This document shows, in pieces, positions 47,460 through 57,410 of a stretch of DNA of 64,000 bases. Position numbers and translations under genes: made by a program. Every line of letters starts with the position of its first letter. Within the stretch, counting starts at the first letter, position 1. Under the pieces are notes generated by a model that worked only from the letters and a program-made list of their open reading frames with translations, made no database searches and was not told where the DNA came from. This DNA is from Acinetobacter sp. ANC 4558 (lineage in GTDB: Bacteria; Pseudomonadota; Gammaproteobacteria; Pseudomonadales; Moraxellaceae), in NCBI RefSeq assembly GCF_002135375.1, contig NZ_NEGH01000002.1, positions 186,001 through 250,000 of the forward strand. Reading direction: 5' to 3'.

Positions 47460-48615
47460 AATTTTCTCTCTTATAAAAAATAAACAAAATATAAAAAAAC
47501 AACATGAAACTATGTTCTGGAACATGCTTCGTATTTGGTAGGCGCAGAATATCAAATAAAAAACATTAATCAAGTCACATTTTTATTGTTAAAATAGTAA
47601 AATATCAATATTTATTAGTTTTAATTAATAATAAACACACTAAATTCACTAATTGAATTATTAATAACGTTTTTTTATAATATTATGAAAAATAACAGCA
47701 TTGATATTTAAATTTTTTATGTCATCAGTCGAATAATTTTATTTATCGCTTAGAAAATTAATTAAATTCTTAATATCATCCATATATTAAATAACATTAA
47801 ATTATTTTTATTTATTCTAAAAATCTACTTATAACTCTATATTTTATATTGATATATCGTTTATCTTTAAAGTTCAATTATTAAATTTTATCTACTCATG
47901 CTTGAAAGCATAAAGTTAATAACATCTAAATTAAAAGTTATTCTATAATTTCAACAGCCATAAAATGATTTCTAAACTAGATTGAAATAATTGAATTTTC
48001 CCAATTTTAATTGCAATTAAAACCTAACTATCAAAAGTTTAAAAATTTTATTACCAACACATAACTTATTTAAAGTCACACTTAATTAACTTAATGTAAA
48101 ATTAATCACACTAATATGGTAAATTAAAAAATAATGCTATTATTTAATTATTATTGATAAATAATCCAATGTAAAGTTTTGTAATTTTATACTTTAACGT
48201 ATAAAAAATATACCAACTCTATTTAAGTATAATTTTCATATTATATTTATATATAATTTTCATATTATGTTTAAATGAAATAGTTTAATAAACAACCAAA
48301 AAATAATAATCAAACTTTATTCCAATTAATTATTATTTCATGTTCGCTATCGCATTCTATAAATTTGTCATAAATAGAAAAGTTCAATACATAAATATTC
48401 AGTTCATGCAACTTCTTGCATTATTGATTATTCATAAACCTATGATATACTTTGATTTAGTTTATTTAATAAACATCTGTATTAAGTACAAAAAAATTAT
48501 AAAACGAGGCCAAAATTTATTTCATAAGTGATCTTTTAATAAAATATTAAATCTAAGTTATTAATTATAAAAATAATTGAAGTTTTATAGAAATATATAT
48601 TTCCAAAGTTCAATA
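47460..48615. other. Very AT-rich regulatory region upstream of fimbrial operon
   Basis: About 1.15 kb with extreme A/T content. Small open frames exist (for example 48340-48531, plus strand) but none has a convincing ribosome site or composition. A 17-bp perfect direct repeat lies at 48228-48244 and 48252-48268. Such DNA is the usual target of H-NS-type silencing, so it probably controls the fimbrial operon. Inference only. Confidence 0.45.
48228..48268. repeat. 17-bp perfect direct repeat
   Basis: TATAATTTTCATATTAT occurs twice, 24 bp apart start to start, in the AT-rich region upstream of the fimbrial genes. Confidence 0.6.
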
Positions 48616-48642
48616 TAAAAAACCCACTTATCGTGGGTTTTC
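48616..48642 (-). terminator. lysS terminator
   Basis: On the minus strand AAAACCCACG-ATAA-GTGGGTTTTTT type hairpin (CCCAC/GTGGG core) ending in T6. Confidence 0.85.
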
Positions 48643-48656
48643 AAACTTTCAAAAAA

Positions 48657-50186
48657 TTATGAATTTTTATGTCGCATATGTGGAAACAAAATTACATCAC
48701 GAATACTTGGTGCATTGGCAAACAACATCACTAAACGATCAATACCAATTCCCTCACCTGCCGTAGGAGGCAGTCCATATTCCAAAGCTTCAACAAAGTC
48801 TGCATCAAAATGCATTGCTTCATCATCACCCGCATCTTTTTCTGCAACTTGTGCTTGGAAACGTTCAGCTTGATCAATTGGATCGTTCAACTCTGAGAAA
48901 CCATTCGCGAGTTCTCGCCCACCAATAAAGAATTCGAATCGATCTGTGATATGTGGATTATCATCATTACGACGTGCAAGCGGGGAAGTTTCTGCTGGAT
49001 ATTCTGTAATAAAGGTAGGTTGACGTAGTTTAGTTTCTACAGTTTCTTCAAACACGATAGTCTGTAACTTTCCTAAACCAAACCCTGGTTTAACTTGCTC
49101 TTTTAAGTCTTCACGAATAAATTTCGCCAGAAAATCACGATCTGCTACATTTTCAGCAGTGAGCTGTGGATTGTGTTCAAGAATAGCATTAAACATTGAA
49201 ATTTTCTTATATGGACCTTTGAAGCTATAAACTTCATCGCTATAAGGAACATTGGTAGAACCTAAAATATCAATTGCAAGTTTCTCAAGCATACTTTCTG
49301 TTAATGCCATAAGATCTTTATAATCAGCATAAGCTTGATAAAATTCAATCATGGTAAATTCTGGATTATGTCGTGTTGAAACCCCTTCATTACGGAAGTT
49401 ACGGTTAATTTCAAAAACACGTTCGAATCCACCAACCACCAATCTTTTCAAATAAAGTTCTGGTGCAATACGTAAAAATAATGGCATATCTAATGCATTA
49501 TGATGTGTTTCAAATGGTCGCGCAGATGCGCCACCAGGAATCACGTGCATCATTGGTGTTTCAACTTCCATGAAACGCTCATTACTTAAATAATTACGAA
49601 TACCTGACACCACTTTTGCACGAATTTCAAAAGTTTTACGTGTTTCTTCATTAACAATTAAATCTAAATAACGTTTACGATATTTTACTTCAGTATCCGT
49701 AAGACCATGAAACTTATCTGGAAGCGGACGAAGCGATTTCGTTAAAAGCTCAAATTTTTCAATATGAACATAGAGATCACCTTTGCCTGAACGACCAATA
49801 TAGCCTTCAACAGCAATAATATCGCCCAAATCTAAGCTTTTGATGGTTTCTAAAACTTCAGGACTCAATTCTTTACGTGCAACATATAACTGAATACGAC
49901 CAGTCATATCTTGAATCACCATAAATGATCCACGGTTTAACATGACACGGCCAGCAACTTTTACATAAACATGTTCAGCTGCTTCTATGTCTTCTTTTGA
50001 CTGATTTAAAAATTGTTCTTGTAAATCTTGTGCATAATGTTCACGTTTAAACGTGTTTGGCCATGGGCTCGTACCCGCAGCTTTAGCGTGATCTTCTATC
50101 TGTTTTAACTTGGCATGACGCTGTGCAATTAAATCGTTTTCGGAAATATGCTGTTCAGAAGTCGATTGAGCGTTATGTTGCGTCAT
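48657..50186 (-). CDS. lysS: Lysyl-tRNA synthetase, class II
   Basis: Charges tRNA-Lys in the cytoplasm. From the ATG at 50186 (GAGG 6 nt upstream) it has 509 residues; the frame open to 50219 lacks a better start. N-terminal OB-fold anticodon-binding domain ([22 protein letters not shown]) and class II core with motif 1 ([21 protein letters not shown]), motif 2 ([23 protein letters not shown]) and motif 3 ([13 protein letters not shown]). Confidence 0.97.
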   Translation of the reverse strand: MTQHNAQSTSEQHISENDLIAQRHAKLKQIEDHAKAAGTSPWPNTFKREHYAQDLQEQFLNQSKEDIEAAEHVYVKVAGRVMLNRGSFMVIQDMTGRIQLYVARKELSPEVLETIKSLDLGDIIAVEGYIGRSGKGDLYVHIEKFELLTKSLRPLPDKFHGLTDTEVKYRKRYLDLIVNEETRKTFEIRAKVVSGIRNYLSNERFMEVETPMMHVIPGGASARPFETHHNALDMPLFLRIAPELYLKRLVVGGFERVFEINRNFRNEGVSTRHNPEFTMIEFYQAYADYKDLMALTESMLEKLAIDILGSTNVPYSDEVYSFKGPYKKISMFNAILEHNPQLTAENVADRDFLAKFIREDLKEQVKPGFGLGKLQTIVFEETVETKLRQPTFITEYPAETSPLARRNDDNPHITDRFEFFIGGRELANGFSELNDPIDQAERFQAQVAEKDAGDDEAMHFDADFVEALEYGLPPTAGEGIGIDRLVMLFANAPSIRDVILFPHMRHKNS

Positions 50187-50441
50187 CTCTGCCTCGATAG
50201 TAATAAACGGAAGTTGCATAGCATATCAGATTTAAAAGATAATGCGCAGGGAAAAGCATAAAACCTTCCCTGAAAATATTAAAAATTAAGTGGATTAATT
50301 TATAAATTGTACAAAAAGTACGACTAAAGTCTTTAATTCTTACATTTATTAGACCAATAGCTAACTTTTTCCATCAGCTTTACTCACTACAATACTCATT
50401 AATGTTCATAAATAAATCATGTCATTTAAAAGTTAGATACA

Positions 50442-50942
50442 ATGAACTCTCAATTAAAGAAAATCTTATTTTTTCATGGTCTAGACTCTTCACGTGAATC
50501 TATAAAATTTCATGTCATAGACTCAAAAAATAAATTCTGCATCAATGTTGATTATCGGAATCTGTCCTTTCAAAGTGTGCAAGATTTTTATACCAATATT
50601 ATTGAAAAATTTATGCCTGACATTCTAGTTGGACATTGTGTTGGAGGATATTGGGCATTAAAAATGTCGCATGCACATCATCTCCCTTGTGTGATTGCAA
50701 ACCCTAATTTATCTCCGAGCTTCAGATTAGATTACCCGGCTATTACAGATGAAGATTTAAATCACGACATTCCACAATTTGCTTATTTAGAGCTAGGTGA
50801 CGAGATTTTAAATATACACGAAATTAAAGAATATTTAGAAAACTATATGCCCATCACTATAATGAATGCAGGTCATCATCAACTTGAGCAACCTGAAAAT
50901 ATGAATCAATTGATTCAACAGATTGAACAAACATATTTTTAA
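50442..50942 (+). CDS. YqiA-like alpha/beta hydrolase with Cys nucleophile
   Basis: 166 residues similar in layout to YqiA/UPF0227 esterases: oxyanion-loop FFHGLDSS (10-17), nucleophile elbow GHCVGG (64-69), a candidate acid Asp120 in LELGDEIL, and a candidate catalytic His in GHHQL (145/146). In YqiA the elbow holds Ser (G-x-S-x-G); here Cys66 replaces it, as in dienelactone hydrolases, so the enzyme may be a thiol hydrolase or have changed activity. Stand-alone gene, convergent with apt. Substrate unknown. Confidence 0.75.
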   Translation: MNSQLKKILFFHGLDSSRESIKFHVIDSKNKFCINVDYRNLSFQSVQDFYTNIIEKFMPDILVGHCVGGYWALKMSHAHHLPCVIANPNLSPSFRLDYPAITDEDLNHDIPQFAYLELGDEILNIHEIKEYLENYMPITIMNAGHHQLEQPENMNQLIQQIEQTYF

Positions 50943-50947
50943 AGTTT

Positions 50948-50975
50948 AAAAGCCATCAAAGACATGACGGCTTTT
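50948..50975. terminator. Bidirectional terminator between hydrolase and apt
   Basis: AAAAGCC-A-TC and GA-C-GGCTTTT arms around AAAGACAT, usable from both converging genes. Confidence 0.7.
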
Positions 50976-50984
50976 AATTCATCA

Positions 50985-51527
50985 TCAAGCGACTTTTAAT
51001 TTAGGTCGCGACTTTTCATCTAGAATAGACCAAATATTCGTATTTAAATTTGAATGATCACTAGATAGATTAAGTAAAATACTTGCACCAAGTACATGAT
51101 GTTGAGCTTTCTCGGCAAGTTGTTTTACTGCATTTAATGTGTTGCCTGTTGCCAAAATGTCATCAATAATCATCACATTTTGCGCTTTAATCTGAGCAGA
51201 TATTTCCAGTCGATCTTTACCATAATCAAGGCTAGAGCCAATGCCGATGACAGGTGGTGGCAACTTTCCTGCTTTACGGACAAGAATGAGACCTTTATCT
51301 AATCGTTGAGCAAGTAAGCTTGCAATCGCAAAACCACGCGTTTCGACTGCCATGAAACAATCTACGGCAGCTAATTGCTCTGCTGGAATACGTTCAATAA
51401 ATGCATCAGTTAAAAATGAAATATTACTTGAAAACAATGGCGTTAAATCAAAAAAACATTGACCTGATTTTGGAAAATCTTGAACAACACGGATGTGAGA
51501 CCACAATCTCGTAGACAGATTATGCAT
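50985..51527 (-). CDS. apt: Adenine phosphoribosyltransferase
   Basis: Purine salvage: adenine + PRPP to AMP. The 180 residues have PKSGQCFFDLTPLFS at the N terminus, AVETRGFAIASLLAQRL and the PRPP-binding loop VMIIDDILATGNTLNA near residues 123-138. Full length. 42 bp from the convergent hydrolase gene stop, with a shared terminator. Confidence 0.95.
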   Translation of the reverse strand: MHNLSTRLWSHIRVVQDFPKSGQCFFDLTPLFSSNISFLTDAFIERIPAEQLAAVDCFMAVETRGFAIASLLAQRLDKGLILVRKAGKLPPPVIGIGSSLDYGKDRLEISAQIKAQNVMIIDDILATGNTLNAVKQLAEKAQHHVLGASILLNLSSDHSNLNTNIWSILDEKSRPKLKVA

Positions 51528-51855
51528 AGGAGAGTTTTAAATAAAGAGGAGAATCATAATTTTACTGCTAATTTTAAATATTAACCAGCAATACTGTCTT
51601 TATTCAAAAACCAGATTTTAGTCTAGTACATTAATTTTTAACAATTATTCATTTAATAAATAATAACTATAGATTCATATCACACCCAAAATAAGTCGAT
51701 CAGCGGATTTTAAGTTTTTTAATTTACTCATCATTAATACGATCTTATGTTTACGATCACTCCTTGATACTCTCAACAGAACACTCCATATATTTGTATG
51801 TTTGCTCACTTTTAAGACATATAATGTATATTTAGCTCATTTTTCCAATTTCACC
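51528..51855. other. Gene-free stretch between apt and tRNA-Asn
   Basis: About 330 bp, AT-rich; apt promoter expected at its left end (minus strand). No frame or structured element recognised. Confidence 0.4.
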
Positions 51856-51884
51856 TTGACCTTAAGCACTTTAGCACATAGAAT
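51856..51884 (+). promoter_or_regulatory. tRNA-Asn promoter
   Basis: TTGACC (51856-51861), 17-bp spacer, TAGAAT (51879-51884): a near-consensus sigma-70 promoter ending 12 bp before the tRNA. Confidence 0.85.
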
Positions 51885-51896
51885 CCATTTCAAGAT

Positions 51897-51972
51897 TCTC
51901 CCATAGCTCAGTCGGTAGAGCGACGGACTGTTAATCCGCAGGTCCCTGGTTCGAGCCCAGGTGGGAGAGCCA
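51897..51972 (+). tRNA. tRNA-Asn(GTT)
   Basis: 76 nt with a 7-bp acceptor stem TCTCCCA/TGGGAGA, D-loop AGCTCAGTCGGTAGAGC, anticodon loop CTGTTAA (anticodon GTT, Asn), T-arm GGTTCGAGCC and encoded CCA. It has its own promoter and terminator. Confidence 0.97.
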
Positions 51973-51980
51973 AATATTTA

Positions 51981-52010
51981 AAAATCCACTTTTATATAGT
52001 GGATTTTTTT
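51981..52010 (+). terminator. tRNA-Asn terminator
   Basis: AAAATCCACT and AGTGGATTTT arms around TTTATAT, then T-rich, 8 bp after the tRNA. Confidence 0.9.
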
Positions 52011-52088
52011 ATGCCTTGAATATTTAATTCAATCACAATCATTTATCTATAGATTAATTTAAATTTCTGATTTAGATATGCTCAATAT

Positions 52089-52112
52089 AAAAACTCCTCA
52101 TTAAAGAGGAGT
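52089..52112 (-). terminator. Terminator after miaE
   Basis: On the minus strand ACTCCTC-TTTAAT-GAGGAGT followed by TTTTTA; ends the pdxJ/miaE side transcription. Confidence 0.8.
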
Positions 52113-52131
52113 AGATATCAATTCATTTAAA

Positions 52132-52782
52132 TTATTTTTTTACTGGAATACCACTATGAAACCGATATACATCATCTGGTGCCGTAATTAATTCTTTTTC
52201 AACCTGACGTATATGTTCAATTCGCCCTTGAATATCTTCTTCAGGATTTTTTAGTTTCGCAGTTTTAGCAGCATCTAAAGCCAATGCTAAATAATCTTCG
52301 TAGTGACGTGACTCAGACTTCAGTAAATATCGATAATACCTCCCCAGTTCTTCATCAACCAAAGGAGCAAGCGCATAAAACCGTTCACATGATCGCGCTT
52401 CTACAAAAGCTCCAATCACTAAAACATCAATTAATGCTTCAGGTTCATAAGTACGAATTTCTTTACGCAATCCACCAGCATAACGCCCTGCGCTAAGTCC
52501 TTTCCATTCTTGCCCGCGCTTCTTCATCAGCTCTAACACTTGCTCATAATGCAACATTTCTTCACGGACAAGTTGTGCCAACTTCACTTGTAAGTCGGTA
52601 AAAAAGCTATATCGAAACATTAAATTCATTGCTGTTCCAGCAGCTTTTTTTTCACAATTGGCATGATCTTGCATTAAAATATCAAGATGGTTTAAAGCCT
52701 CATCAAGCCAAGCTTTTGGTGTTTCACAACCCAAGAAACCAATGACTGGTTTCATGAGTTCATCATAATCAATTGTGGACAT
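52132..52782 (-). CDS. miaE: tRNA-(ms2io6A37) hydroxylase MiaE
   Basis: Diiron monooxygenase that hydroxylates the isopentenyl group of ms2i6A at tRNA position 37. The 216 residues carry the ferritin-like iron ligands: DHANCEKKAAGTAMNLMFRYS, VREEMLHYEQVLELMKKRG (ExxH near 72-75), GAFVEARSCERFYALAP and LLKSESRHYEDYLALA (ExxH). About 30 bp downstream of pdxJ on the same strand. miaA and miaB are not in the window. Confidence 0.94.
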   Translation of the reverse strand: MSTIDYDELMKPVIGFLGCETPKAWLDEALNHLDILMQDHANCEKKAAGTAMNLMFRYSFFTDLQVKLAQLVREEMLHYEQVLELMKKRGQEWKGLSAGRYAGGLRKEIRTYEPEALIDVLVIGAFVEARSCERFYALAPLVDEELGRYYRYLLKSESRHYEDYLALALDAAKTAKLKNPEEDIQGRIEHIRQVEKELITAPDDVYRFHSGIPVKK

Positions 52783-52811
52783 AAATAAACTTTATATAAA
52801 ATATTAAACGA

Positions 52812-53537
52812 TTATCGTGCAATTTTAATTGCTTGCTTCATTTGCTTTACTGCTTCAGCAAGTCCAACAAACACAGCATCTGCAATTATAGAATGACCAA
52901 TATTTAATTCATGAATTTGTGGAATTGCAGCAATTGCGGCAACATTTTCTAAATTCAGACCATGGCCAGCATTCACAACAAGCCCTTTTGATGATGCATA
53001 TGCAGCACCTTTTATAATACGGTCTAATTCATCTTGCATTTCTTGTTCAGTTTCAGCATCTGCATATGCACCAGTATGTAGTTCAATGGTTGGTGCACCA
53101 CATGCAAGTGCTGCATCAATTTGAGCAATATCTGCATCAATAAACAATGAAACATCACATCCAATAATGGAAAGTTCTTGGGTTGCTCGCTTAACATCAT
53201 CAAAATGCCCAACGACATCCAAACCACCTTCAGTTGTCACTTCTTGTCGTTTCTCAGGTACAAGACAAATATGTTGTGGGCGGATTTCTTTTGCAAACTC
53301 AATCATTTCATTCGTAACCGCCATTTCTAAATTCATATGAGTTTTTAATAATGGACGCATACGTCGAACATCATCATCTTGAATATGACGACGGTCTTCT
53401 CTTAAGTGTAAAGTAATGCCCTCTGCACCTGCTTCCTCACATATTAATGCTGCTGTTACTGGATCTGGATATATCGTTCCACGAGCTTGGCGCAATGTTG
53501 CGACATGATCAATATTTACACCGAGTAAAGCAGCCAT
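52812..53537 (-). CDS. pdxJ: Pyridoxine 5'-phosphate synthase
   Basis: Last step of de novo vitamin B6 synthesis in the DXP-dependent pathway: joins 3-amino-2-oxopropyl phosphate and DXP to give PNP. The 241 residues show [18 protein letters not shown] at the N terminus with the active-site His, [42 protein letters not shown] and [11 protein letters not shown]. It lies 10 bp after recO, a conserved pair. Confidence 0.97.
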   Translation of the reverse strand: MAALLGVNIDHVATLRQARGTIYPDPVTAALICEEAGAEGITLHLREDRRHIQDDDVRRMRPLLKTHMNLEMAVTNEMIEFAKEIRPQHICLVPEKRQEVTTEGGLDVVGHFDDVKRATQELSIIGCDVSLFIDADIAQIDAALACGAPTIELHTGAYADAETEQEMQDELDRIIKGAAYASSKGLVVNAGHGLNLENVAAIAAIPQIHELNIGHSIIADAVFVGLAEAVKQMKQAIKIAR

Positions 53538-53547
53538 AATAATTCCT

Positions 53548-54261
53548 TCATGATGATTTAGAATGTGTATTTTGAATCCATAATTGACGACTTTTAAGAG
53601 GTCGATCTCCCAAAAGCGATGTAATCATTTGCCTATACAATTTAGACAATAATTGTAACTGTTCCGAAGTAAATTCCCTACCTTTTTCGTAGTCGCACAT
53701 CGTTAAAATTTGCGAACCGAGTAAGGCAGACTTCGAGGCATGAATGATAGGTAAAAATCCATCATTTAACTGAAATTGATAATATTTATGTGATTCTATA
53801 CATTCTTGATTTGAATCTAATGAAAAATCGAGTGGATAACCCAATTCTTCCAACAAGGCATGCTCAAATTCACGCAAAGTTTGCTTCAAAAATAAATTTT
53901 GATCTTGTTGTTGGGCAAGTTGTTGTAAATCTATCAATGTTTTTGCATATTGTTGAAATGTTTGGGGCATTTCAACCTCAAGCGGACATAATCGCAGTAA
54001 GATTTCATTGAGGTAAAATCCAGAAAAAAATGCATCACCAAAAAAGAAAATCGGTTGATTTACAATTTCTAGTTTACTCAAGTTTTTAAGTTCCGATTTT
54101 CCAGTCGCTTGAAGTGTAAGAGGTTGATATTGCGGCGGAGGCGTTTGTCTTAAAATTCCATCGACACGACCATATTCTTGTGTAAATAAATGCACAATAT
54201 GGCTACGATCTCTATATTTTCGATGATGGATTAAATAGCCATGCAGTACTTCATTACGCAT
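53548..54261 (-). CDS. recO: DNA repair protein RecO
   Basis: RecFOR-pathway mediator that helps load RecA on SSB-coated DNA. The 237 residues start [39 protein letters not shown], an OB-fold, followed by a helical C-terminal domain. The zinc Cys motif of many RecO proteins is not seen, as is usual in this group. Between a small lipoprotein gene and pdxJ. Confidence 0.93.
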   Translation of the reverse strand: MRNEVLHGYLIHHRKYRDRSHIVHLFTQEYGRVDGILRQTPPPQYQPLTLQATGKSELKNLSKLEIVNQPIFFFGDAFFSGFYLNEILLRLCPLEVEMPQTFQQYAKTLIDLQQLAQQQDQNLFLKQTLREFEHALLEELGYPLDFSLDSNQECIESHKYYQFQLNDGFLPIIHASKSALLGSQILTMCDYEKGREFTSEQLQLLSKLYRQMITSLLGDRPLKSRQLWIQNTHSKSS

Positions 54262-54272
54262 GATTTAAAGGT

Positions 54273-54473
54273 TTAATCCTTATGCTTTTTCTTAGATTTT
54301 TTTTCATTTTCCTCGTCATCATCATCTGGAAGAACAGCGCCAACAACTGCTGCAGTTCCTTTTACAGCACCTTTTGTAACATCATAAGCAATACCAACAG
54401 GAACCGTAACGAGCTTAGTAATACAACCTTGTAATAACAACATTGTCATGACTACAACTAAAACTTTATTCAT
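54273..54473 (-). CDS. Small acidic/basic-tailed lipoprotein
   Basis: 66 residues from the ATG at 54473 (AGGG 7 nt upstream). Lipoprotein signal with lipobox LQGC, a Gly/Ala-rich hydrophobic mature segment (VPVGIAYDVTKGAVKGTAAVVGAVLP) and a charged tail DDDDEENEKKSKKKHKD. It sits between era and recO, which are normally adjacent, so it is likely part of the same transcript. Function unknown; the Gly-zipper-like part may associate with membranes. Confidence 0.7.
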   Translation of the reverse strand: MNKVLVVVMTMLLLQGCITKLVTVPVGIAYDVTKGAVKGTAAVVGAVLPDDDDEENEKKSKKKHKD

Positions 54474-54507
54474 TACCATCCCTATTGTTTAAAACTGCAA
54501 TAATGAT

Positions 54508-55536
54508 TTAGATATCACTATAACCTAAGCTTTTTAATGCGCGCTCATCATCAGACCAGCCACCCTTCACTTTGACCCAAAGTGTTAGCATGATTTTTTG
54601 TTCGAACATTTTTTCCATGTCGATACGTGCATCTATTCCAATTTTTTTCAGTTTTGCACCTTTTTCACCAATCACAATGGCTTTTTGTCCAGAACGATCT
54701 ACGAAAATAGTTGCATCAATATACGTACATGCTGGCTTCATTCGTCCTGTTTTTTCATTCAATGCCGCATCTTCTGTTTTAAAAGACTCGATTTGAACGG
54801 TTAAATCGTACGGAAGCTCTTCACCCAATTGGCGCATAATCTTTTCACGGATAATTTCTGAAGCAAGAAAACGCTCTGAACGATCTGTTACTTGATCAAG
54901 AGAGTATAAAGGTGGCTGAAATGGTAAATATTTTTCAATGGTATTGCGCAAATGTTCTAAGTTTGCTCCACGCAATGCCGATACTGGAACAATTTCTGCA
55001 AAATTCATTAACTTTGCGCGCTCTCTAATTAATGGCAATGCTTCATTCTTATTTTCAAACGTATCTAACTTATTGATCACAAGAATTACAGGCATTTGTG
55101 CATCACGTAATTTCTCTAAAACCAACTCATCATTTTGCGTCCACTTCTGTGCATCAACCACAAATAGAACCAAATTGACATCACGCAATGCAGAATGAGC
55201 AGCGCGGTTCATCATCTTATTAATTGCACGCACTTCTTTTTTATGCATCCCAGGTGTATCGACATACACTGCTTGGGATTTTTCACGTGAATCAATACCA
55301 ATAATTTTGTGTCGAGTCGTTTGTGGTTTACGCGACGTAATTGAAAGTTTTTGCCCAAGTAAATGATTCATTAATGTAGATTTACCTACGTTTGGACGTC
55401 CAACAATCGCTACAAAACCACTACGGTAATCGGATGGAATTTCAGTACCTTGCGCACTAAAAAATTGACTAATTAAGTCATTGCTGTCGCTTTGCGACTC
55501 GTGATCAGCATCAATGTGATCGGAATGAGTAGTCAT
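54508..55536 (-). CDS. era: GTPase Era
   Basis: Essential GTPase for 16S rRNA and 30S maturation. The 342 residues include an extra ~38-residue acidic N-terminal extension ([16 protein letters not shown]) relative to the ~300-residue E. coli protein. G1 [12 protein letters not shown] near residues 47-58, [13 protein letters not shown], and a C-terminal KH domain ([17 protein letters not shown]). The ATG overlaps the rnc stop by 4 bp (ATGA), so it is translationally coupled to RNase III. Confidence 0.96.
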   Translation of the reverse strand: MTTHSDHIDADHESQSDSNDLISQFFSAQGTEIPSDYRSGFVAIVGRPNVGKSTLMNHLLGQKLSITSRKPQTTRHKIIGIDSREKSQAVYVDTPGMHKKEVRAINKMMNRAAHSALRDVNLVLFVVDAQKWTQNDELVLEKLRDAQMPVILVINKLDTFENKNEALPLIRERAKLMNFAEIVPVSALRGANLEHLRNTIEKYLPFQPPLYSLDQVTDRSERFLASEIIREKIMRQLGEELPYDLTVQIESFKTEDAALNEKTGRMKPACTYIDATIFVDRSGQKAIVIGEKGAKLKKIGIDARIDMEKMFEQKIMLTLWVKVKGGWSDDERALKSLGYSDI

Positions 55537-56234
55537 ATCGACTTTTTCTCCAATAATTTCAAAATATCTGCCGCTACTGCTTGTTCAGCAAAACGACGAC
55601 TTAAACCCTCACCTTTCATTACAGACATCCCTTCAACTTTACATTCTACGGTAAAATGCTGGTTAGGTGCATCCCCTTGAATGTCAATAACATCGTAAAC
55701 TGGAAGAGGTTTTTTACGTGCCTGAAGGTATTCTTGTAATCGAGATTTAGGGTCTTTTAACTGATCAGTTGGTTCTATATGACTAAAATAAGGTTCATAC
55801 CATTTTAAGACCACTGAACTTAACTGATTTAAATCATGGCAATCGAGGTAAATTGCACCAATAATTGCTTCAACAGTATCTGCAAGTATAGACTCACGAT
55901 GATGACCGCCAGATTTCAACTCACCTGTACTTAAAATTAAGTTTTGACTCAATTTTAAGTCATTGGCAATTTTTCCTAATGCTTCTTGACGAACCAAAGT
56001 TGCGCGCATGCGAGTAAGGCGACCTTCATTTTCATTTGGATATGCATGATAAAGGTAATTCGCAATAATCATACCCAATAATGAATCACCAAGAAATTCT
56101 AAACGTTCATAATTGTGTTTATGACTTACTGACCTATGTGTCAGTGCAAGTTGTAATAATTCGGGTTGCTTAAACAAATAACCAATACGACTTGCTAAAC
56201 GTATTTCGTTTAGTTTTGAATGAACTTTAGTCAA
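55533..56234 (-). CDS. rnc: Ribonuclease III
   Basis: Double-strand RNA endonuclease for rRNA and mRNA processing. Best start is a TTG at 56234 (GAGAAG 4-5 nt upstream) giving 233 residues beginning [10 protein letters not shown]; a TTG at 56246 is also open. Catalytic signature [12 protein letters not shown] near residues 44-55, second acidic cluster [14 protein letters not shown], and a C-terminal dsRBD ([19 protein letters not shown]). Non-ATG start and a hairpin-rich leader suggest tight control. Coupled to era. Confidence 0.95.
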   Translation of the reverse strand: MTKVHSKLNEIRLASRIGYLFKQPELLQLALTHRSVSHKHNYERLEFLGDSLLGMIIANYLYHAYPNENEGRLTRMRATLVRQEALGKIANDLKLSQNLILSTGELKSGGHHRESILADTVEAIIGAIYLDCHDLNQLSSVVLKWYEPYFSHIEPTDQLKDPKSRLQEYLQARKKPLPVYDVIDIQGDAPNQHFTVECKVEGMSVMKGEGLSRRFAEQAVAADILKLLEKKSI

Positions 56235-56263
56235 AATACTTCTCAAAATTAAATACTAAATAA

Positions 56264-56513
56264 ATAGAATAAGAAATCCACTTATTCTATATTCTGTATT
56301 TACTCTTATATAAGACAATGTCGAAGAAACGATACATTTCATTTCTTCGCATTTATTCAAATATTATGCATAAACAAATCAAAATTCGTTTATGCATAAT
56401 ATTTCAAATTATTGCTATATCTAAAATCTGTCAGCGATCAACCGATATTCTAAATAACAACTTATATTTTCATAAGAATAAATAAATCAGTGCTGTAATT
56501 TTACAACACTGAT
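56264..56513 (-). promoter_or_regulatory. rnc leader with four inverted repeats
   Basis: Between lepB and rnc four dyads are visible: perfect 10-bp arms at 56264-56273/56281-56290; perfect 8-bp arms at 56322-56329/56342-56349; perfect 17-bp arms at 56359-56375/56388-56404; and 12 of 13 paired at 56486-56498/56501-56513. On the transcript of the lepB-rnc strand these fold as hairpins. The last may be a lepB terminator; the long one resembles an RNase III substrate. In E. coli the rnc leader is cleaved by RNase III for autoregulation. Confidence 0.6.
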
Positions 56514-56562
56514 ATTTTACATCATCATCAATTTATTTGTTGACTATATTTCAGATAAACAG

Positions 56563-57390
56563 TTAATCAATACTGCCATTACGGCTAAAAGATGGGATAT
56601 TAAATCCTGGTTCTTTATGCATCCAAATATAGAAGGCTTTACCTGTTAAGTTTTCTTCAGGAACAAATCCCCAAAAACGACTATCGGCACTTTGATCACG
56701 GTTATCACCCATTGCAAAATATTGTCCTTTTGGAACCTTAACTTCCCAATATTGACCATTTTGATTTGCGTATTTACCACCTTCTACATAATTAAGAAAA
56801 GGGGCTTGACTGGCGATATTTACATTTTCCAATTCACGCATTGTAAATGTATGAGATCCTAGAGTTTCTTTAAAATATAAAGAATTTGGAGTATCTAGAA
56901 TATCTTTTTCACGGCTAAATTTCACTGGTACTTTAGGTACTTTTTTGCCGTTAATAATCAATTGCCCATGATCATAAATAATATGATCCCCAGGTACACC
57001 AATCACACGTTTTATATAACTAATTGTCGGTTGTGGTGGATAACGAAATACAATGACATCTCCACGCTCTGGCTCACCTACATTAATAATTTTTTTATTA
57101 ATGACAGGTAAGCGCACACCATAATCAAATTTATTGACCAAAATAAAATCGCCTGTTTCTAAAGTTGGCACCATAGAATCCGAAGGAATATTAAATGGTT
57201 CATAAAGAAAAGAGCGTAAAACCAGAACAACCGCTAAGATTGGCCAGAAATCATATGCCCATTTGACAATGACATTCTCATTTCCACGTCCTCTAAGTTT
57301 TCGTTGTTTGAGCACTAACTTATCTAAAAGCCACACTGCAAATAAAACCAACGTAACTGGAACGAGAATTAAATTAAAATCAAAATCCAT
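56563..57390 (-). CDS. lepB: Signal peptidase I
   Basis: Inner-membrane Ser/Lys peptidase that removes Sec and Tat signal peptides. The 275 residues have two N-terminal membrane helices (LILVPVTLVLFAVWLLDKLVL; FWPILAVVLVLRSFL), the catalytic Ser in NIPSDSMVPTL near residue 72, the catalytic Lys in ISYIKRVIGVPGDH near 126, and the box E GDNRDQSADSRFWGFVPEENL. 20 bp after lepA. About 330 bp separate it from rnc. Confidence 0.96.
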   Translation of the reverse strand: MDFDFNLILVPVTLVLFAVWLLDKLVLKQRKLRGRGNENVIVKWAYDFWPILAVVLVLRSFLYEPFNIPSDSMVPTLETGDFILVNKFDYGVRLPVINKKIINVGEPERGDVIVFRYPPQPTISYIKRVIGVPGDHIIYDHGQLIINGKKVPKVPVKFSREKDILDTPNSLYFKETLGSHTFTMRELENVNIASQAPFLNYVEGGKYANQNGQYWEVKVPKGQYFAMGDNRDQSADSRFWGFVPEENLTGKAFYIWMHKEPGFNIPSFSRNGSID

Positions 57391-57410
57391 GAGCTAAATA
57401 ACCTCTTTTC

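Noticed and set aside
47460..47573. 38-residue N-terminal extension of the major pilin
   Set aside because: Cys/Phe-rich and not a signal peptide; the ATG at 47459 has a ribosome site and a normal pilin signal sequence.
48340..48531. 63-codon plus-strand frame upstream of the fimbrial operon
   Set aside because: Ile/Lys/Tyr composition is what A/T-rich noncoding DNA yields; no ribosome site and no neighbours in that direction.
51897..51972. tRNA-Asn as an integration site for a mobile element
   Set aside because: No integrase, no repeated tRNA 3' end and only housekeeping genes downstream.
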